13,816 nt of DNA, taken from JAKJBL01 sp964461335 (GTDB lineage Bacteria; Bacillota; Clostridia; Christensenellales; CAG-138). The stretch lies in the NCBI GenBank assembly GCA_964461335.1, contig CAYWTY010000043.1:1-13816 (forward strand). Direction: 5' to 3'. The notes below the pieces were generated by a model. The model saw nothing but the letters and a program-made list of their open reading frames with translations. It was not told where the DNA came from and did not search any database. Every line of letters starts with the position of its first letter. Position 1 is the first letter of the stretch. The position numbers and the translations under genes are program-made. Below are positions 1-7,239 of this stretch, piece by piece.

Positions 1-23
1 TGCGTCCCTGTTTCTTTTTGTTT

Positions 24-47
24 CAACCGCCCCCGCGGGGGCGGTTG
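24..47. repeat. Perfect GC-rich 24-base palindrome
   Basis: The two 12-base arms (CAACCGCCCCCG and its exact complement) meet without a spacer, and 20 of the 24 bases are G or C in an otherwise AT-rich stretch. As RNA it would form a very stable hairpin. A T-rich run (11-23) lies before it on the + strand, which is the wrong side for a + strand intrinsic terminator. On the minus strand the hairpin is followed by A-rich rather than T-rich sequence. It may still end transcription of, or protect the 3' end of, a gene left of the window. The rest of 1-258 holds no gene I can support. Confidence 0.6.
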
Positions 48-148
48 ACCCCCTCTGGGAATGCCCAACATCAGCTCATTTTACCCAGAACTATTTTACA
101 CTAACCTTTTATAGTACTGGAATTCTGTTAAAGCCCGCATATTTGTAT

Positions 149-178
149 TTGCATGTTCTGCAAAGAGTATGCGATAAT
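149..178 (+). promoter_or_regulatory. Candidate sigma-A promoter with extended -10
   Basis: GATAAT at 173-178 is preceded by TG at 170-171, an extended -10 arrangement. A poor -35 (TTGCAT, 149-154) lies 18 bases upstream. It would start transcription about 75 bases before the membrane-protein gene at 259. The -35 is weak, so this is only a candidate. Confidence 0.3.
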
Positions 179-258
179 GAACGATATGCAATTGTAACAT
201 GTTTGTTTAAGTTGGATTATAGGTGTTCTAAAGGATAAGTAATGCGCGGAGGTTGTTG

Positions 259-720
259 ATGGCTGAGAAGATGGGTCCAAGTTCTGCAGGTTCATCAGGA
301 AATGTGGGTGAAGATTTTGAAGTCTTTCCTGCGCTTGAAAATGACAAAGCACACAACGACTATAAAGAAAAAGATAAGCCAGAAATACAAAGCAGCGAAA
401 GCGAGAAAGCAGAAATAGAGCATCATACTGCGTTTGCAAAGAAGATTGCTGCACTTCCCGAAGATAAATGGAAGCTTATTCAGGCTATTAGCGGCACAGG
501 TCTTGGCCTATTCTGTGCCTTTTGCATTTTTGTTTTGGGCAGAACAGAGACTTTTGGCAGTATAAGTGTAGTTATTGCAGCTGTAGCTGCATTATTTGCA
601 CCAAATTACTTTGAAAAAAATGCAGGCAGGAAGATTCCGGTTCTGCGTAAGGCGCTGCTTATTTCCCTTTCTGTTTGTCTTGGAGTTACGCTCGTTTTGA
701 GCTTTACGGGTGTCGTATAG
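259..720 (+). CDS. Small membrane protein of unknown function, acidic N-terminal half
   Basis: The protein has 153 residues and I do not recognise its family. ATG at 259 is chosen because GGAGG (248-252) lies six bases upstream; two in-frame TTG codons at 253 and 256 are too close to that site. Residues 1 to about 70 are hydrophilic and rich in Glu, Lys, Asp and Ser, so probably disordered and charged. After a short LPEDKWK segment come three hydrophobic stretches (about 77-94, 100-116 and 130-152), suggesting three membrane passes with a short loop containing NYFEKNAGRK. There is no signal peptide or lipobox. It lies 57 bases upstream of asnA on the same strand and may share its transcript, but nothing in the sequence links it to asparagine metabolism. 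It is a likely real gene given its ribosome binding site and composition. Confidence 0.72.
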   Translation: MAEKMGPSSAGSSGNVGEDFEVFPALENDKAHNDYKEKDKPEIQSSESEKAEIEHHTAFAKKIAALPEDKWKLIQAISGTGLGLFCAFCIFVLGRTETFGSISVVIAAVAALFAPNYFEKNAGRKIPVLRKALLISLSVCLGVTLVLSFTGVV

Positions 721-735
721 GCGTTTAACGCCTAT
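717..735. repeat. 9-bp inverted repeat overlapping a stop codon
   Basis: ATAGGCGTT and AACGCCTAT are exact complements around a single central T. The left arm contains the stop codon of the membrane-protein gene, and the repeat ends 42 bases before the asnA start. No T run follows, so it is not a standard intrinsic terminator. It could be an mRNA-processing or stability hairpin or a protein-binding site. Confidence 0.5.
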
Positions 736-777
736 TCAAATAATCCAAATGCAGCAGCTAGTGCAAGGAGAGTTTAA

Positions 778-1785
778 GTGAATTCAATTTATATTCCAAA
801 AAACTATAAACCTGCTCTAACCTTATATCAGACTCAAAACGCAATTGCGATTATTAAGCGCAGCTTCCAAGATACACTTTCTGCAGCGCTTAACTTAAAG
901 CGCGTATCAGCGCCTCTTTTTGTTGACCCTGCCACAGGCCTAAACGACAACCTTAATGGAAGTGAGCGCCCTGTAAGCTTTGATGCACCTGCTGTGAATA
1001 TCTCAGCTGAAGTTGTGCATTCGCTTGCCAAATGGAAACGCATGGCATTATATAGATACAGTTTCCGGCATGGTAAGGGTCTATATACAGATATGAACGC
1101 AATTCGCCGTGACGAAACTCTGGATAATCTTCATTCAATTTATGTAGATCAATGGGATTGGGAAAAGGTAATAACAAAACAGGAGCGTAGTATTGAATAC
1201 CTAAAGCAAACGGTTCAGGCAATAGTGACATGCATTTGCCATACCCTTGATACTGTACGCGCTCATTATCCGCAGGTAAGTATGCAGTTGTGCAGAGAGG
1301 TGAGCTTTATAACTTCTCAGGAGCTTGAAGATTGTTACCCTGAAGCTGAACCTGAACAGCGCGAATACCTTTATGCAAAAAAACACGGCACAATATTTAT
1401 TATGAAAATTGGCGATAAGCTTCGCTCAGGGCGACCGCATTCAGGGCGAGCACCGGATTATGATGACTGGGAGCTTAATGGTGATATTATCTTTTACTAT
1501 CCCTTACTGGATTGTGCAATGGAAATCTCCTCAATGGGGATTAGGGTTGACAGCCAAGCTTTAGACAGACAATTGACATTATCAAACTGCAATGAAAGGC
1601 GGGGGCTCCTATTTCACAGCCTCTTGCTAAAAGATAAGCTGCCTTTATCAATTGGCGGAGGCATTGGGCAATCGCGTATGTGCATGTTGTTGCTTAATAA
1701 AGCACATATTGGCGAAGTGCAATCTTCAATTTGGGATGAGCGGACTATAGAAGAATGTGCTCAGGCAGGAATAGTTCTGCTATGA
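778..1785 (+). CDS. asnA: Aspartate-ammonia ligase (asparagine synthetase A)
   Basis: AsnA makes L-asparagine from L-aspartate, ammonia and ATP, releasing AMP and pyrophosphate, in the cytoplasm. The protein has 335 residues, close to the usual length of about 330, and appears complete. Family-typical blocks are visible in order: RVSAPLFVDPATGLNDNLNG near residues 42-61, SLAKWKRMAL at 82-91, GLYTDMNAIRRDE at 101-113, SIYVDQWDWEK at 120-130, SGRAPDYDDW at 222-231, SSMGIRVD at 251-258 and the ATP-site block GGGIGQSR at 293-300. The fold is related to class II aminoacyl-tRNA synthetases. The start is GTG at 778, with AAGGAG at 765-770 seven bases upstream. No T-box or other asparagine-sensing leader is visible in the short upstream gap. 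Its stop lies 12 bases from the stop of a convergent gene, with no clear terminator between them. Confidence 0.96.
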   Translation: MNSIYIPKNYKPALTLYQTQNAIAIIKRSFQDTLSAALNLKRVSAPLFVDPATGLNDNLNGSERPVSFDAPAVNISAEVVHSLAKWKRMALYRYSFRHGKGLYTDMNAIRRDETLDNLHSIYVDQWDWEKVITKQERSIEYLKQTVQAIVTCICHTLDTVRAHYPQVSMQLCREVSFITSQELEDCYPEAEPEQREYLYAKKHGTIFIMKIGDKLRSGRPHSGRAPDYDDWELNGDIIFYYPLLDCAMEISSMGIRVDSQALDRQLTLSNCNERRGLLFHSLLLKDKLPLSIGGGIGQSRMCMLLLNKAHIGEVQSSIWDERTIEECAQAGIVLL

Positions 1786-1797
1786 TTATGCAAAGGC

Positions 1798-3006
1798 TTA
1801 GGCATTAGCATTGTATGCAATATTTAGTATGCAGAACACCCTGCTGTGTGAATAAACGCTATATGTATATGCACCCTTAGAAAGCCTTTTTTGCAAAAAC
1901 CATTCACCCATCCATTTTTCAAAGTTTTCTGAAAATAACTTTGTCTGGGAATCCGTTTCAAACCTAAAAAAAATCGACTGAGTGTTCTTGGTGTATGCAG
2001 ACTCAAGCGCATCATGAAATATCCTTGAAACATCTTCCCCATCATAAATGAAGAGCCCTGCTCTTACATAATAATTATGCATTGTTTCGGTTGCTTCCGG
2101 TAGTCTGAAAACGCTATAAACATCATCAAGTTTACGACTTTGGCTCATTACATCATCGGTTACATTGAAATAGGCATAGCAAGTGCCAAACTCATTGTTA
2201 TCATCCCAAGTCACATCCAAGTGATAGTAGCTGCCATCAATATTCACAACGTTCCATGCGTGCGCTTGCTGGGCGCTTGGATATTCCTGGTTGCCCCAGG
2301 CTGTGCCTGTTACAACCATAGTTTCTATATTGGCTGTACGCAGTGCCAGGCATAGCGCCTTACTGTACCCTTCGCACCGCGCTTTACCTTCGATTAGTGC
2401 GCCATATGCTGTACCGGAGTATAGCCCATCCTCATCATAAGTACAGCTTTCAATCAGTTTGTCATAGAGCAACTTCTCTTTTGCATAATCGTCCATTGAA
2501 GCAGCTTCATTGAGCCATTTTGAAATAAGCTCTTTAATCATAGAAAGCGCATCTTTATATTCAGCTTGCGTCATTAAGTAATGCGGCTGAATAGAGAGCA
2601 CATTCTCCTTTTCATTTTCGCGCACATAATAAGCATATTCTCCGCTAAACTGAAAAAGTTCAGGGCAGTCATAACTAAGCAGCCACATCAGCTTCTTAAG
2701 TTCCCCCTCATGAACAGGCTGTGTAAAGCTGATTTCGCTTTCAAAATTCATAATACCATTGTAAATAGTTGTACAAAGCGCTTTTTGCGAGGACTCCATT
2801 TGGTTTATGAAATAAGCATCTTTTGGGATCTCCTCATGCTTTTGCAACGGAGAACGCACAAGGGCATTAACTGCGGGTATCTGCTTTACTTCGGCGTGTT
2901 GCAGAGGAATATTAATACAAGCGCTTAAACAGGCTGCACATACTAAAAGTATGGCAGCCAACGCCGGAAGCTTGCTCTTTAATATTTGATGCTGCAGTTT
3001 TTTCAT
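1798..3006 (-). CDS. Transglutaminase-like cysteine protease-fold lipoprotein
   Basis: The 402-residue protein starts with a basic stretch and a hydrophobic segment ending in the lipobox LSAC, so Cys30 should be lipidated and the protein held on the outer face of the membrane. The central region looks like a bacterial transglutaminase-like domain. The expected triad is present: Cys211 in GKARCEGYS, His249 in QAHAWNVV and Asp264 in YHLDVTWDD. Such domains act as transglutaminases, peptidases or amidases, and the substrate here cannot be told. Residues 30-170 and 300-402 are not recognised. The start ATG follows AAGGTGA. The gene begins 31 bases after radA with no promoter evident in the gap, so it is probably the last gene of that operon. 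Its three-residue catalytic set is complete, which favours an active enzyme. Confidence 0.85.
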   Translation of the reverse strand: MKKLQHQILKSKLPALAAILLVCAACLSACINIPLQHAEVKQIPAVNALVRSPLQKHEEIPKDAYFINQMESSQKALCTTIYNGIMNFESEISFTQPVHEGELKKLMWLLSYDCPELFQFSGEYAYYVRENEKENVLSIQPHYLMTQAEYKDALSMIKELISKWLNEAASMDDYAKEKLLYDKLIESCTYDEDGLYSGTAYGALIEGKARCEGYSKALCLALRTANIETMVVTGTAWGNQEYPSAQQAHAWNVVNIDGSYYHLDVTWDDNNEFGTCYAYFNVTDDVMSQSRKLDDVYSVFRLPEATETMHNYYVRAGLFIYDGEDVSRIFHDALESAYTKNTQSIFFRFETDSQTKLFSENFEKWMGEWFLQKRLSKGAYTYSVYSHSRVFCILNIAYNANA

Positions 3007-3037
3007 TCAATCACCTTGGGGGACTAACTCTTGGGCT

Positions 3038-4357
3038 TTACAAAAGCAGGGCTGAGGCTTTTGCTACATTATCAACTCTAAGGAGCTGCGCACCTTGAAT
3101 TTTAGGCAGTTCGCAATAGGGTAGTATAATATTACTAAACCCAAGCCGAATACATTCGCGAATTCTTTTTTCCATTTGTGAAACTGCCCGAATTTCTCCA
3201 GTTAAGCCGATTTCACCTATTATTGCAGTATTTTCTTTAAGAGGTATTTGCTTTGTGCAGGATGCAATACACATTGCAATCGCCAAGTCAGCTGCACGCT
3301 CAACTATTTTAAGCCCACCTACAACATTTAAATAAACATCTTTGTCAGACAAACGAAGTTGCGCTTTGTTCTCAAGCACAGCCAGCAGCAGAGCTAATCT
3401 GCCTAAATCAATACCTGCTGCTGTTCGCCTGGGGGAGCCGAATGCTGTTTGAGCAAGCAGTGACTGAACCTCTATAAGCATAGTGCGTGTGCCTTCAAGC
3501 ACACAGGTTACAGCACAACCTTCAAGGTGCCTTCCTGAAAGAAACAGCCTTGAAGGGTCTTTTACTGGATGCATACCGTTGTCTCGCATTTCAAAAACGC
3601 CGACTTCGTTTGTAGCGCCGAATCGATTTTTTACAGCGCGCAATAACCTAAGGTCCGCATGCCTGTCGCCCTCGAAATAAAGCACTGCATCTACCATATG
3701 TTCAAGGGTTCTTGGCCCTGCAATAGAGCCGTCTTTTGTAACATGCCCTACAATAAGTACAACTGTTCCGGTCTGTTTTGCTATTTTCGTAAGGCATGAT
3801 GTTGCTCCGCGCACTTGGCTTATGCTCCCCGCGCTTCCGGGAAGCTGTGAACATGCCATAGTTTGAATTGAATCAATAACCGCAAAAGCTGGCTTTAGGC
3901 GCAGTAGTTCAGATTCGATTGATGTCATATCTGTTTCTGTCAGCAACAAGACATTATCGTGTATGTTGAGCCGCTCAGCACGCATTTTTATTTGCGAAGG
4001 CGACTCCTCACCTGAAATATAAAGGACACTCGCTGTTTCTGCCAAATTCCCTGTAACTTGCAAAAGCAAAGTCGACTTGCCAATACCTGGGTCACCGCCC
4101 AACAGCACGACCATTCCTGGGACAAGCCCTCCGCCAAGAACTCTGTCAAGTTCATTCATTCCTGTTGAAGATCTGGAAGCTGCAGCAGTACTTATTTGTG
4201 AAAGTGGCTGAGCTTGTGCTGCCTTGCAAACGGCAAAACCTGCTGTGTTTTCTTCCATAGTGTTCCAGGTGCTGCAGCTTGGGCACTTACCTTGCCATTT
4301 CGGGCTTTCATAGCCGCATTCACAGCATATGTAAAGTGAGCGTAAGCTTTTCTGCAT
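3038..4357 (-). CDS. radA: DNA repair protein RadA
   Basis: RadA is a RecA-like, DnaB-type ATPase that promotes branch migration and processing of recombination intermediates in the cytoplasm. All family features are visible in 439 residues: an N-terminal zinc finger (Cys11, Cys14, Cys25, Cys28), a Walker A motif GDPGIGKST at 88-96, a Walker B-like strand ending in Asp162 (AFAVIDSIQ), the RadA-specific KNRFG motif at 243-247, and a C-terminal Lon-protease-like domain (roughly 300-439, including GEIGLTGEIR at 381-390) that lacks protease function in this family. Length is slightly below the usual 450-460, with no domain missing. The ATG at 4357 lies only 7 bases after the stop of the upstream membrane-protein gene, and its ribosome binding site (AGGTAAT) is modest, so translation may be coupled. 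Confidence 0.97.
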   Translation of the reverse strand: MQKSLRSLYICCECGYESPKWQGKCPSCSTWNTMEENTAGFAVCKAAQAQPLSQISTAAASRSSTGMNELDRVLGGGLVPGMVVLLGGDPGIGKSTLLLQVTGNLAETASVLYISGEESPSQIKMRAERLNIHDNVLLLTETDMTSIESELLRLKPAFAVIDSIQTMACSQLPGSAGSISQVRGATSCLTKIAKQTGTVVLIVGHVTKDGSIAGPRTLEHMVDAVLYFEGDRHADLRLLRAVKNRFGATNEVGVFEMRDNGMHPVKDPSRLFLSGRHLEGCAVTCVLEGTRTMLIEVQSLLAQTAFGSPRRTAAGIDLGRLALLLAVLENKAQLRLSDKDVYLNVVGGLKIVERAADLAIAMCIASCTKQIPLKENTAIIGEIGLTGEIRAVSQMEKRIRECIRLGFSNIILPYCELPKIQGAQLLRVDNVAKASALLL

Positions 4358-4364
4358 ATATTAC

Positions 4365-5570
4365 CTATTCAACCTTTGCATATTTCATAATATCCCGCTC
4401 GCGCGACGTTACATCCATCCAGATTACGGAACCGCCTGATACCCCTAATAGCTGCGTTCTTTCGCGCTCTGCTTCAGGTGTTATGCGTGCTGTAATGCCA
4501 CCGTCGAAGAGGTAGACATATATCGATTCGTCTTTACTGTAAGCAACAAATGTATCACAAAGGCCATAATCTATAATGCTTTCTGCAATCATTTTAGGTG
4601 GCGCTTCTCCATTGGAATAATATAAGTTATTGCCTTCACCGTGAAGCCCATCTCGCCAAACCCAGTGTTTCCCGTTTGTAAGCGGGTCATGTACAAAAGT
4701 GCCTGGTGAATATACACTGGTTATTCCGCTTGAAATTATTACTTTATAAATTGCGCTGGTCAGGTGAGTATCTATTTCTGCTTCAGTTGCATTAGGGTCC
4801 ATATCAGCGTAGATTAGCTGCCCTTTGCTTAAAGATGCAGCGGATTGTCCATAAAAACTATTTGAGAACATACGCACAACTGTTGTTTCGAGCGTATTAA
4901 GGTCACACACAAACAGCTTATCCATCCTGCTGCCCGTCCGCTCAATCCACGCGAGTAAATCTCCATCAATACTAAATTGAGGCTGGCCAGCAAAAACTTC
5001 CTTAACTTCAAAAGCTTCATTCGTCTTCGTCTTGATTGCACGAATAATGCCTCCGCCGCCCGGCTTTCCATCAAGGTAGACCAGCCATGAATCGCTAAAA
5101 ACCGGGAAGATATAGCTGTGGTTCTTAAGTTTCGCTTCAATTCTTTCATGCTCGCCCGTATCAAGGTTCCACTTAAACAGCGCATCCATTCGAATATCGT
5201 TTTCAACAAGCTTGCCTGCTGTAAAAAGCAGTTGATTGCCTTTAATGCAGGGGTCAGCAAACCACCTGTATTCATCATAACCTGTAAGAACAACTTCATG
5301 TTGAATATCTGAAGGTTCTACGCGTGTAATAGGGTGGGGGGTAGGCAGAGGTTTAGCGCTTGGCTCTGGCGTTGGTGTAGGCTGCCAGGGCAAGTTGAAA
5401 TCTAACCCGATAATCGGGAAAATATACGGAAGCACAACAAATATCAAGAGAGAAATCAACCCAAGTATTCCCAGTATTGTTGCAGATAAGGCCAAAATAG
5501 GCCCTGCGTTTGTAGCCTTTATACTTGTTCTTCTGCGTCTTATTCTGGTTCGTCTATCGTGTCTTGGCAT
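4365..5570 (-). CDS. Membrane-anchored beta-propeller-like protein, function unknown
   Basis: The protein has 401 residues. A strongly basic cytoplasmic N-terminus (several Arg within residues 6-14) precedes one membrane segment (about 25-54), then a Pro/Thr-rich linker (63-80) and an extracytoplasmic domain. That domain contains about seven recurring hydrophobic strands: LLFTAG at 114, WLVYLDG at 162, LLAWIER at 205, QLIYADM at 251, KHWVWRD at 301, FVAYSKD at 341 and SVIWMDV at 381. They are spaced 40-50 residues apart, and several are followed by a second strand and a turn such as DLNTLE. This suggests a seven-bladed propeller of the TolB/WD-like kind, but I cannot name a family. There are no visible catalytic residues. 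It is the first gene of the operon with radA. The ATG is preceded by GAAAGG about ten bases upstream. Confidence 0.8.
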   Translation of the reverse strand: MPRHDRRTRIRRRRTSIKATNAGPILALSATILGILGLISLLIFVVLPYIFPIIGLDFNLPWQPTPTPEPSAKPLPTPHPITRVEPSDIQHEVVLTGYDEYRWFADPCIKGNQLLFTAGKLVENDIRMDALFKWNLDTGEHERIEAKLKNHSYIFPVFSDSWLVYLDGKPGGGGIIRAIKTKTNEAFEVKEVFAGQPQFSIDGDLLAWIERTGSRMDKLFVCDLNTLETTVVRMFSNSFYGQSAASLSKGQLIYADMDPNATEAEIDTHLTSAIYKVIISSGITSVYSPGTFVHDPLTNGKHWVWRDGLHGEGNNLYYSNGEAPPKMIAESIIDYGLCDTFVAYSKDESIYVYLFDGGITARITPEAERERTQLLGVSGGSVIWMDVTSRERDIMKYAKVE

Positions 5571-5608
5571 GCTTGAATAGCCTTTCGAATACGAGTTGAA
5601 TTAAAGTG

Positions 5609-5638
5609 AGTATATCATATTCATTAGCAGGGCTACAA
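5609..5638 (-). promoter_or_regulatory. Sigma-A-type promoter for the propeller-radA-lipoprotein operon
   Basis: Read on the minus strand, TTGTAG (5638-5633) and TATACT (5614-5609) are separated by 18 bases, placing the transcription start near 5602, about 30 bases before the gene at 5570. The -10 is good and the -35 moderate. It lies in the 302-base gap between divergent genes (5571-5872). Apart from this promoter and the one at 5810-5839, I see no other gene or clear signal in that gap. Confidence 0.5.
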
Positions 5639-5809
5639 CTTCTTAGAACTTGCTTTTGTTGTGCGTTCAAAATACACTAAAAGTAACGGAAGAAGCTCAC
5701 CAACTTTAGAGGAGCAAGAATACATATTTTAAAGCGTTAGTGAAAATAATTCTTTTGAGAACGAATGAGTGTATGCAGACAATACACGTATTTTGGGCGC
5801 TCGTTCAAT

Positions 5810-5839
5810 TTGACAATTGCTTATAGTGGGGGGTATACT
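5810..5839 (+). promoter_or_regulatory. Strong sigma-A promoter for the PrsA-like gene
   Basis: A perfect TTGACA (5810-5815) and TATACT (5834-5839) are separated by 18 bases. Transcription would begin near 5846, about 27 bases before the ATG at 5873. This position rules out the longer reading frame that opens at 5765, because its first codons lie upstream of the transcription start. Confidence 0.82.
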
Positions 5840-5872
5840 CAGCAAAGAATTAATAAACGAGAGGTAGTACTA

Positions 5873-6853
5873 ATGAAGCCGCTCAGGTCTTTATTTATTG
5901 GAATCTTGCTGATTTTAAGCTTATCAGCTTGTTCCTTTAATGATGTTGTTTGTGAAGTCGGGCAAGTGAAACTCCGAAAAAACGATTACATGGAGTTATT
6001 TAACCTATACTATAATCAATATGGAACAGTCTACGATTTAGGCAATGAAACAAACCTGCAAGCATTACAGGATATTGTGTTCAATACGATGATTAGAGCA
6101 GAAGTCATAAGCCAGCAAGCTGTGTTGCAAGGCCTTGAGCTTTCTAAGGAAGAAGAGCAGCTTGTAGAACAATCACCGTTAAAAACGCAAATGCGAAAAT
6201 CTTTTCTCATACAGAAGCTAAGGAACCATTTAACTGCTGATATTGCCTTAACAGAAGCACAAGCAGCTGCGCAATTTGAGGAAGATAGCAAAAATGACTT
6301 CGCTGCTTACAACGAAAATATTGACCTTTTTATAAATATGCAGGAAGCATATGATGAAACTGGCGGCATTCCACCTTTATATATTCCAGCTGACTTTGTT
6401 CGCGTAAAGCATATTCTTGTTCCTGACGAAAACCAGGCTTTAACGCTTATAGAACGAATAAACGCAGGCGAGAATTTTGATACACTAATGGCGGAATATG
6501 GCACAGACCCGGGTATGAAACGTGAACCGACGATGCTTCTTGGTTATTTGATGTATAGTGAAACAAACTTTGTTCCTGAGTTTAAACAGGCAGGCCTGTC
6601 GCTTCAAAATGTTGGAGATATAACAGACCCGGTTAAATCAACTCACGGCTACCATATTATAAAGCTTGTCGAAAAGTTACCAAAGGGCAGCCGTTCATTT
6701 GAAGACATAAAAGAAATATATATGAGCGGACACCTTTTAAGGCTTAAGGAGCAATACTACGAAGAGCAAATAAATATCTGGATGGAAGAAACAGTAATAA
6801 CTCGCCATCTTGATAAAATCCGCAGTATTCGCAAGCCGAATACTAAGAATTGA
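5873..6853 (+). CDS. PrsA/parvulin-like peptidyl-prolyl isomerase lipoprotein
   Basis: This is predicted to be a membrane-anchored foldase that helps secreted proteins fold outside the cell by isomerising proline peptide bonds. Starting at ATG 5873 (GAGGT at 5861-5865, seven bases upstream) gives 326 residues with a short signal peptide and the lipobox LSAC, so Cys20 is the likely lipid site. Residues 30-140 resemble the helical SurA/PrsA N-terminal chaperone region. Residues about 174-268 form the parvulin domain, with VKHILV at 178-183, FDTLMAEYGTDPG at 202-214 and GYHIIKLVEK at 259-268. A charged helical tail follows. The parvulin domain is recognisable, but catalytic activity cannot be judged because many PrsA homologues act mainly as chaperones. 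It is first in an operon with the small gene starting 13 bases later. Confidence 0.87.
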   Translation: MKPLRSLFIGILLILSLSACSFNDVVCEVGQVKLRKNDYMELFNLYYNQYGTVYDLGNETNLQALQDIVFNTMIRAEVISQQAVLQGLELSKEEEQLVEQSPLKTQMRKSFLIQKLRNHLTADIALTEAQAAAQFEEDSKNDFAAYNENIDLFINMQEAYDETGGIPPLYIPADFVRVKHILVPDENQALTLIERINAGENFDTLMAEYGTDPGMKREPTMLLGYLMYSETNFVPEFKQAGLSLQNVGDITDPVKSTHGYHIIKLVEKLPKGSRSFEDIKEIYMSGHLLRLKEQYYEEQINIWMEETVITRHLDKIRSIRKPNTKN

Positions 6854-6866
6854 GGAGCCAAGAATA

Positions 6867-7169
6867 ATGCAGCAAGTGCAAATGGGCGTCTACCGACTCT
6901 ACAACGGTAAAGACAGCCTTTCATACATCGGGTTTAGCCACAATATAGAAAGCACACGCAAGCGGCTGCGTTTTGAGCTAAAGCTTAACTCGTGTTTCAA
7001 CAAAGAGCTCCAAAAGTATTACAACGATAACAATGGTGAGCTCATATTCGAAGTGATTGAAACTTACACTCCAAATCCATGTATGAGTGAAGAAGAGCTT
7101 GATGCTCATCTGCTTGCGCTGCTGTTTCGCTGCAAATCAAAGCTAAACGCAAGGTTTGTTCAGATATAG
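6867..7169 (+). CDS. Small GIY-YIG-superfamily-like protein
   Basis: The protein has 100 residues. The start is ATG 6867, with GAGGAG at 6852-6857 overlapping the TGA of the upstream gene, so translation is probably coupled; a longer in-frame opening at 6810 lies inside that gene and is rejected. GVY (7-9) and YIG (20-22) match the two signature strands, followed by an Arg-rich helix (Arg31, Arg33, Arg35), NKELQKYYND (45-54), FEVIE (61-65) and a C-terminal helix with acidic residues (75-78) and Asn94. This layout resembles GIY-YIG single-domain proteins common in Firmicutes that carry an MGVY...YIGSS...NKELQ pattern. No DNA-binding domain is attached. Whether it is an active nuclease is unclear, since the acidic metal ligand cannot be assigned without an alignment. 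Its place between a foldase gene and a sporulation gene does not explain its role. Confidence 0.72.
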   Translation: MQQVQMGVYRLYNGKDSLSYIGFSHNIESTRKRLRFELKLNSCFNKELQKYYNDNNGELIFEVIETYTPNPCMSEEELDAHLLALLFRCKSKLNARFVQI

Positions 7170-7190
7170 CGTGTAGCATCAACATACTTC
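7163..7190 (+). promoter_or_regulatory. Weak candidate sigma-E (sporulation) promoter before gerM
   Basis: GATATA (7163-7168) and CATACTTC (7183-7190) are 14 bases apart, the spacing expected for mother-cell sigma-E promoters (-10 of CATAnnnT type). The final T of the -10 is missing, and the -35 overlaps the stop codon of the previous gene. It is supported mainly by the sporulation role expected of the downstream gene. Confidence 0.22.
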
Positions 7191-7239
7191 CCCCTGTGTT
7201 CGAATAAGTATTGTAAAAACGCGCAACGGGGGGTTATCT

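Noticed and set aside
1..258. A T-box or other riboswitch controlling asnA
   Set aside because: No T-box sequence, specifier loop or known aptamer pattern is visible, and a gene lies between this region and asnA.
128..454. A minus-strand reading frame of 108 codons
   Set aside because: It overlaps the supported + strand membrane-protein gene, lacks a good ribosome binding site, and has an unnatural composition.
4829..5299. A minus-strand reading frame of 156 codons
   Set aside because: It lies in a different frame inside the propeller-like gene and reads as a composition shadow.
5765..5872. A 36-codon N-terminal extension of the PrsA-like protein from an ATG at 5765
   Set aside because: The strong promoter at 5810-5839 would start transcription downstream of that ATG, and the lipoprotein signal peptide begins exactly at ATG 5873.
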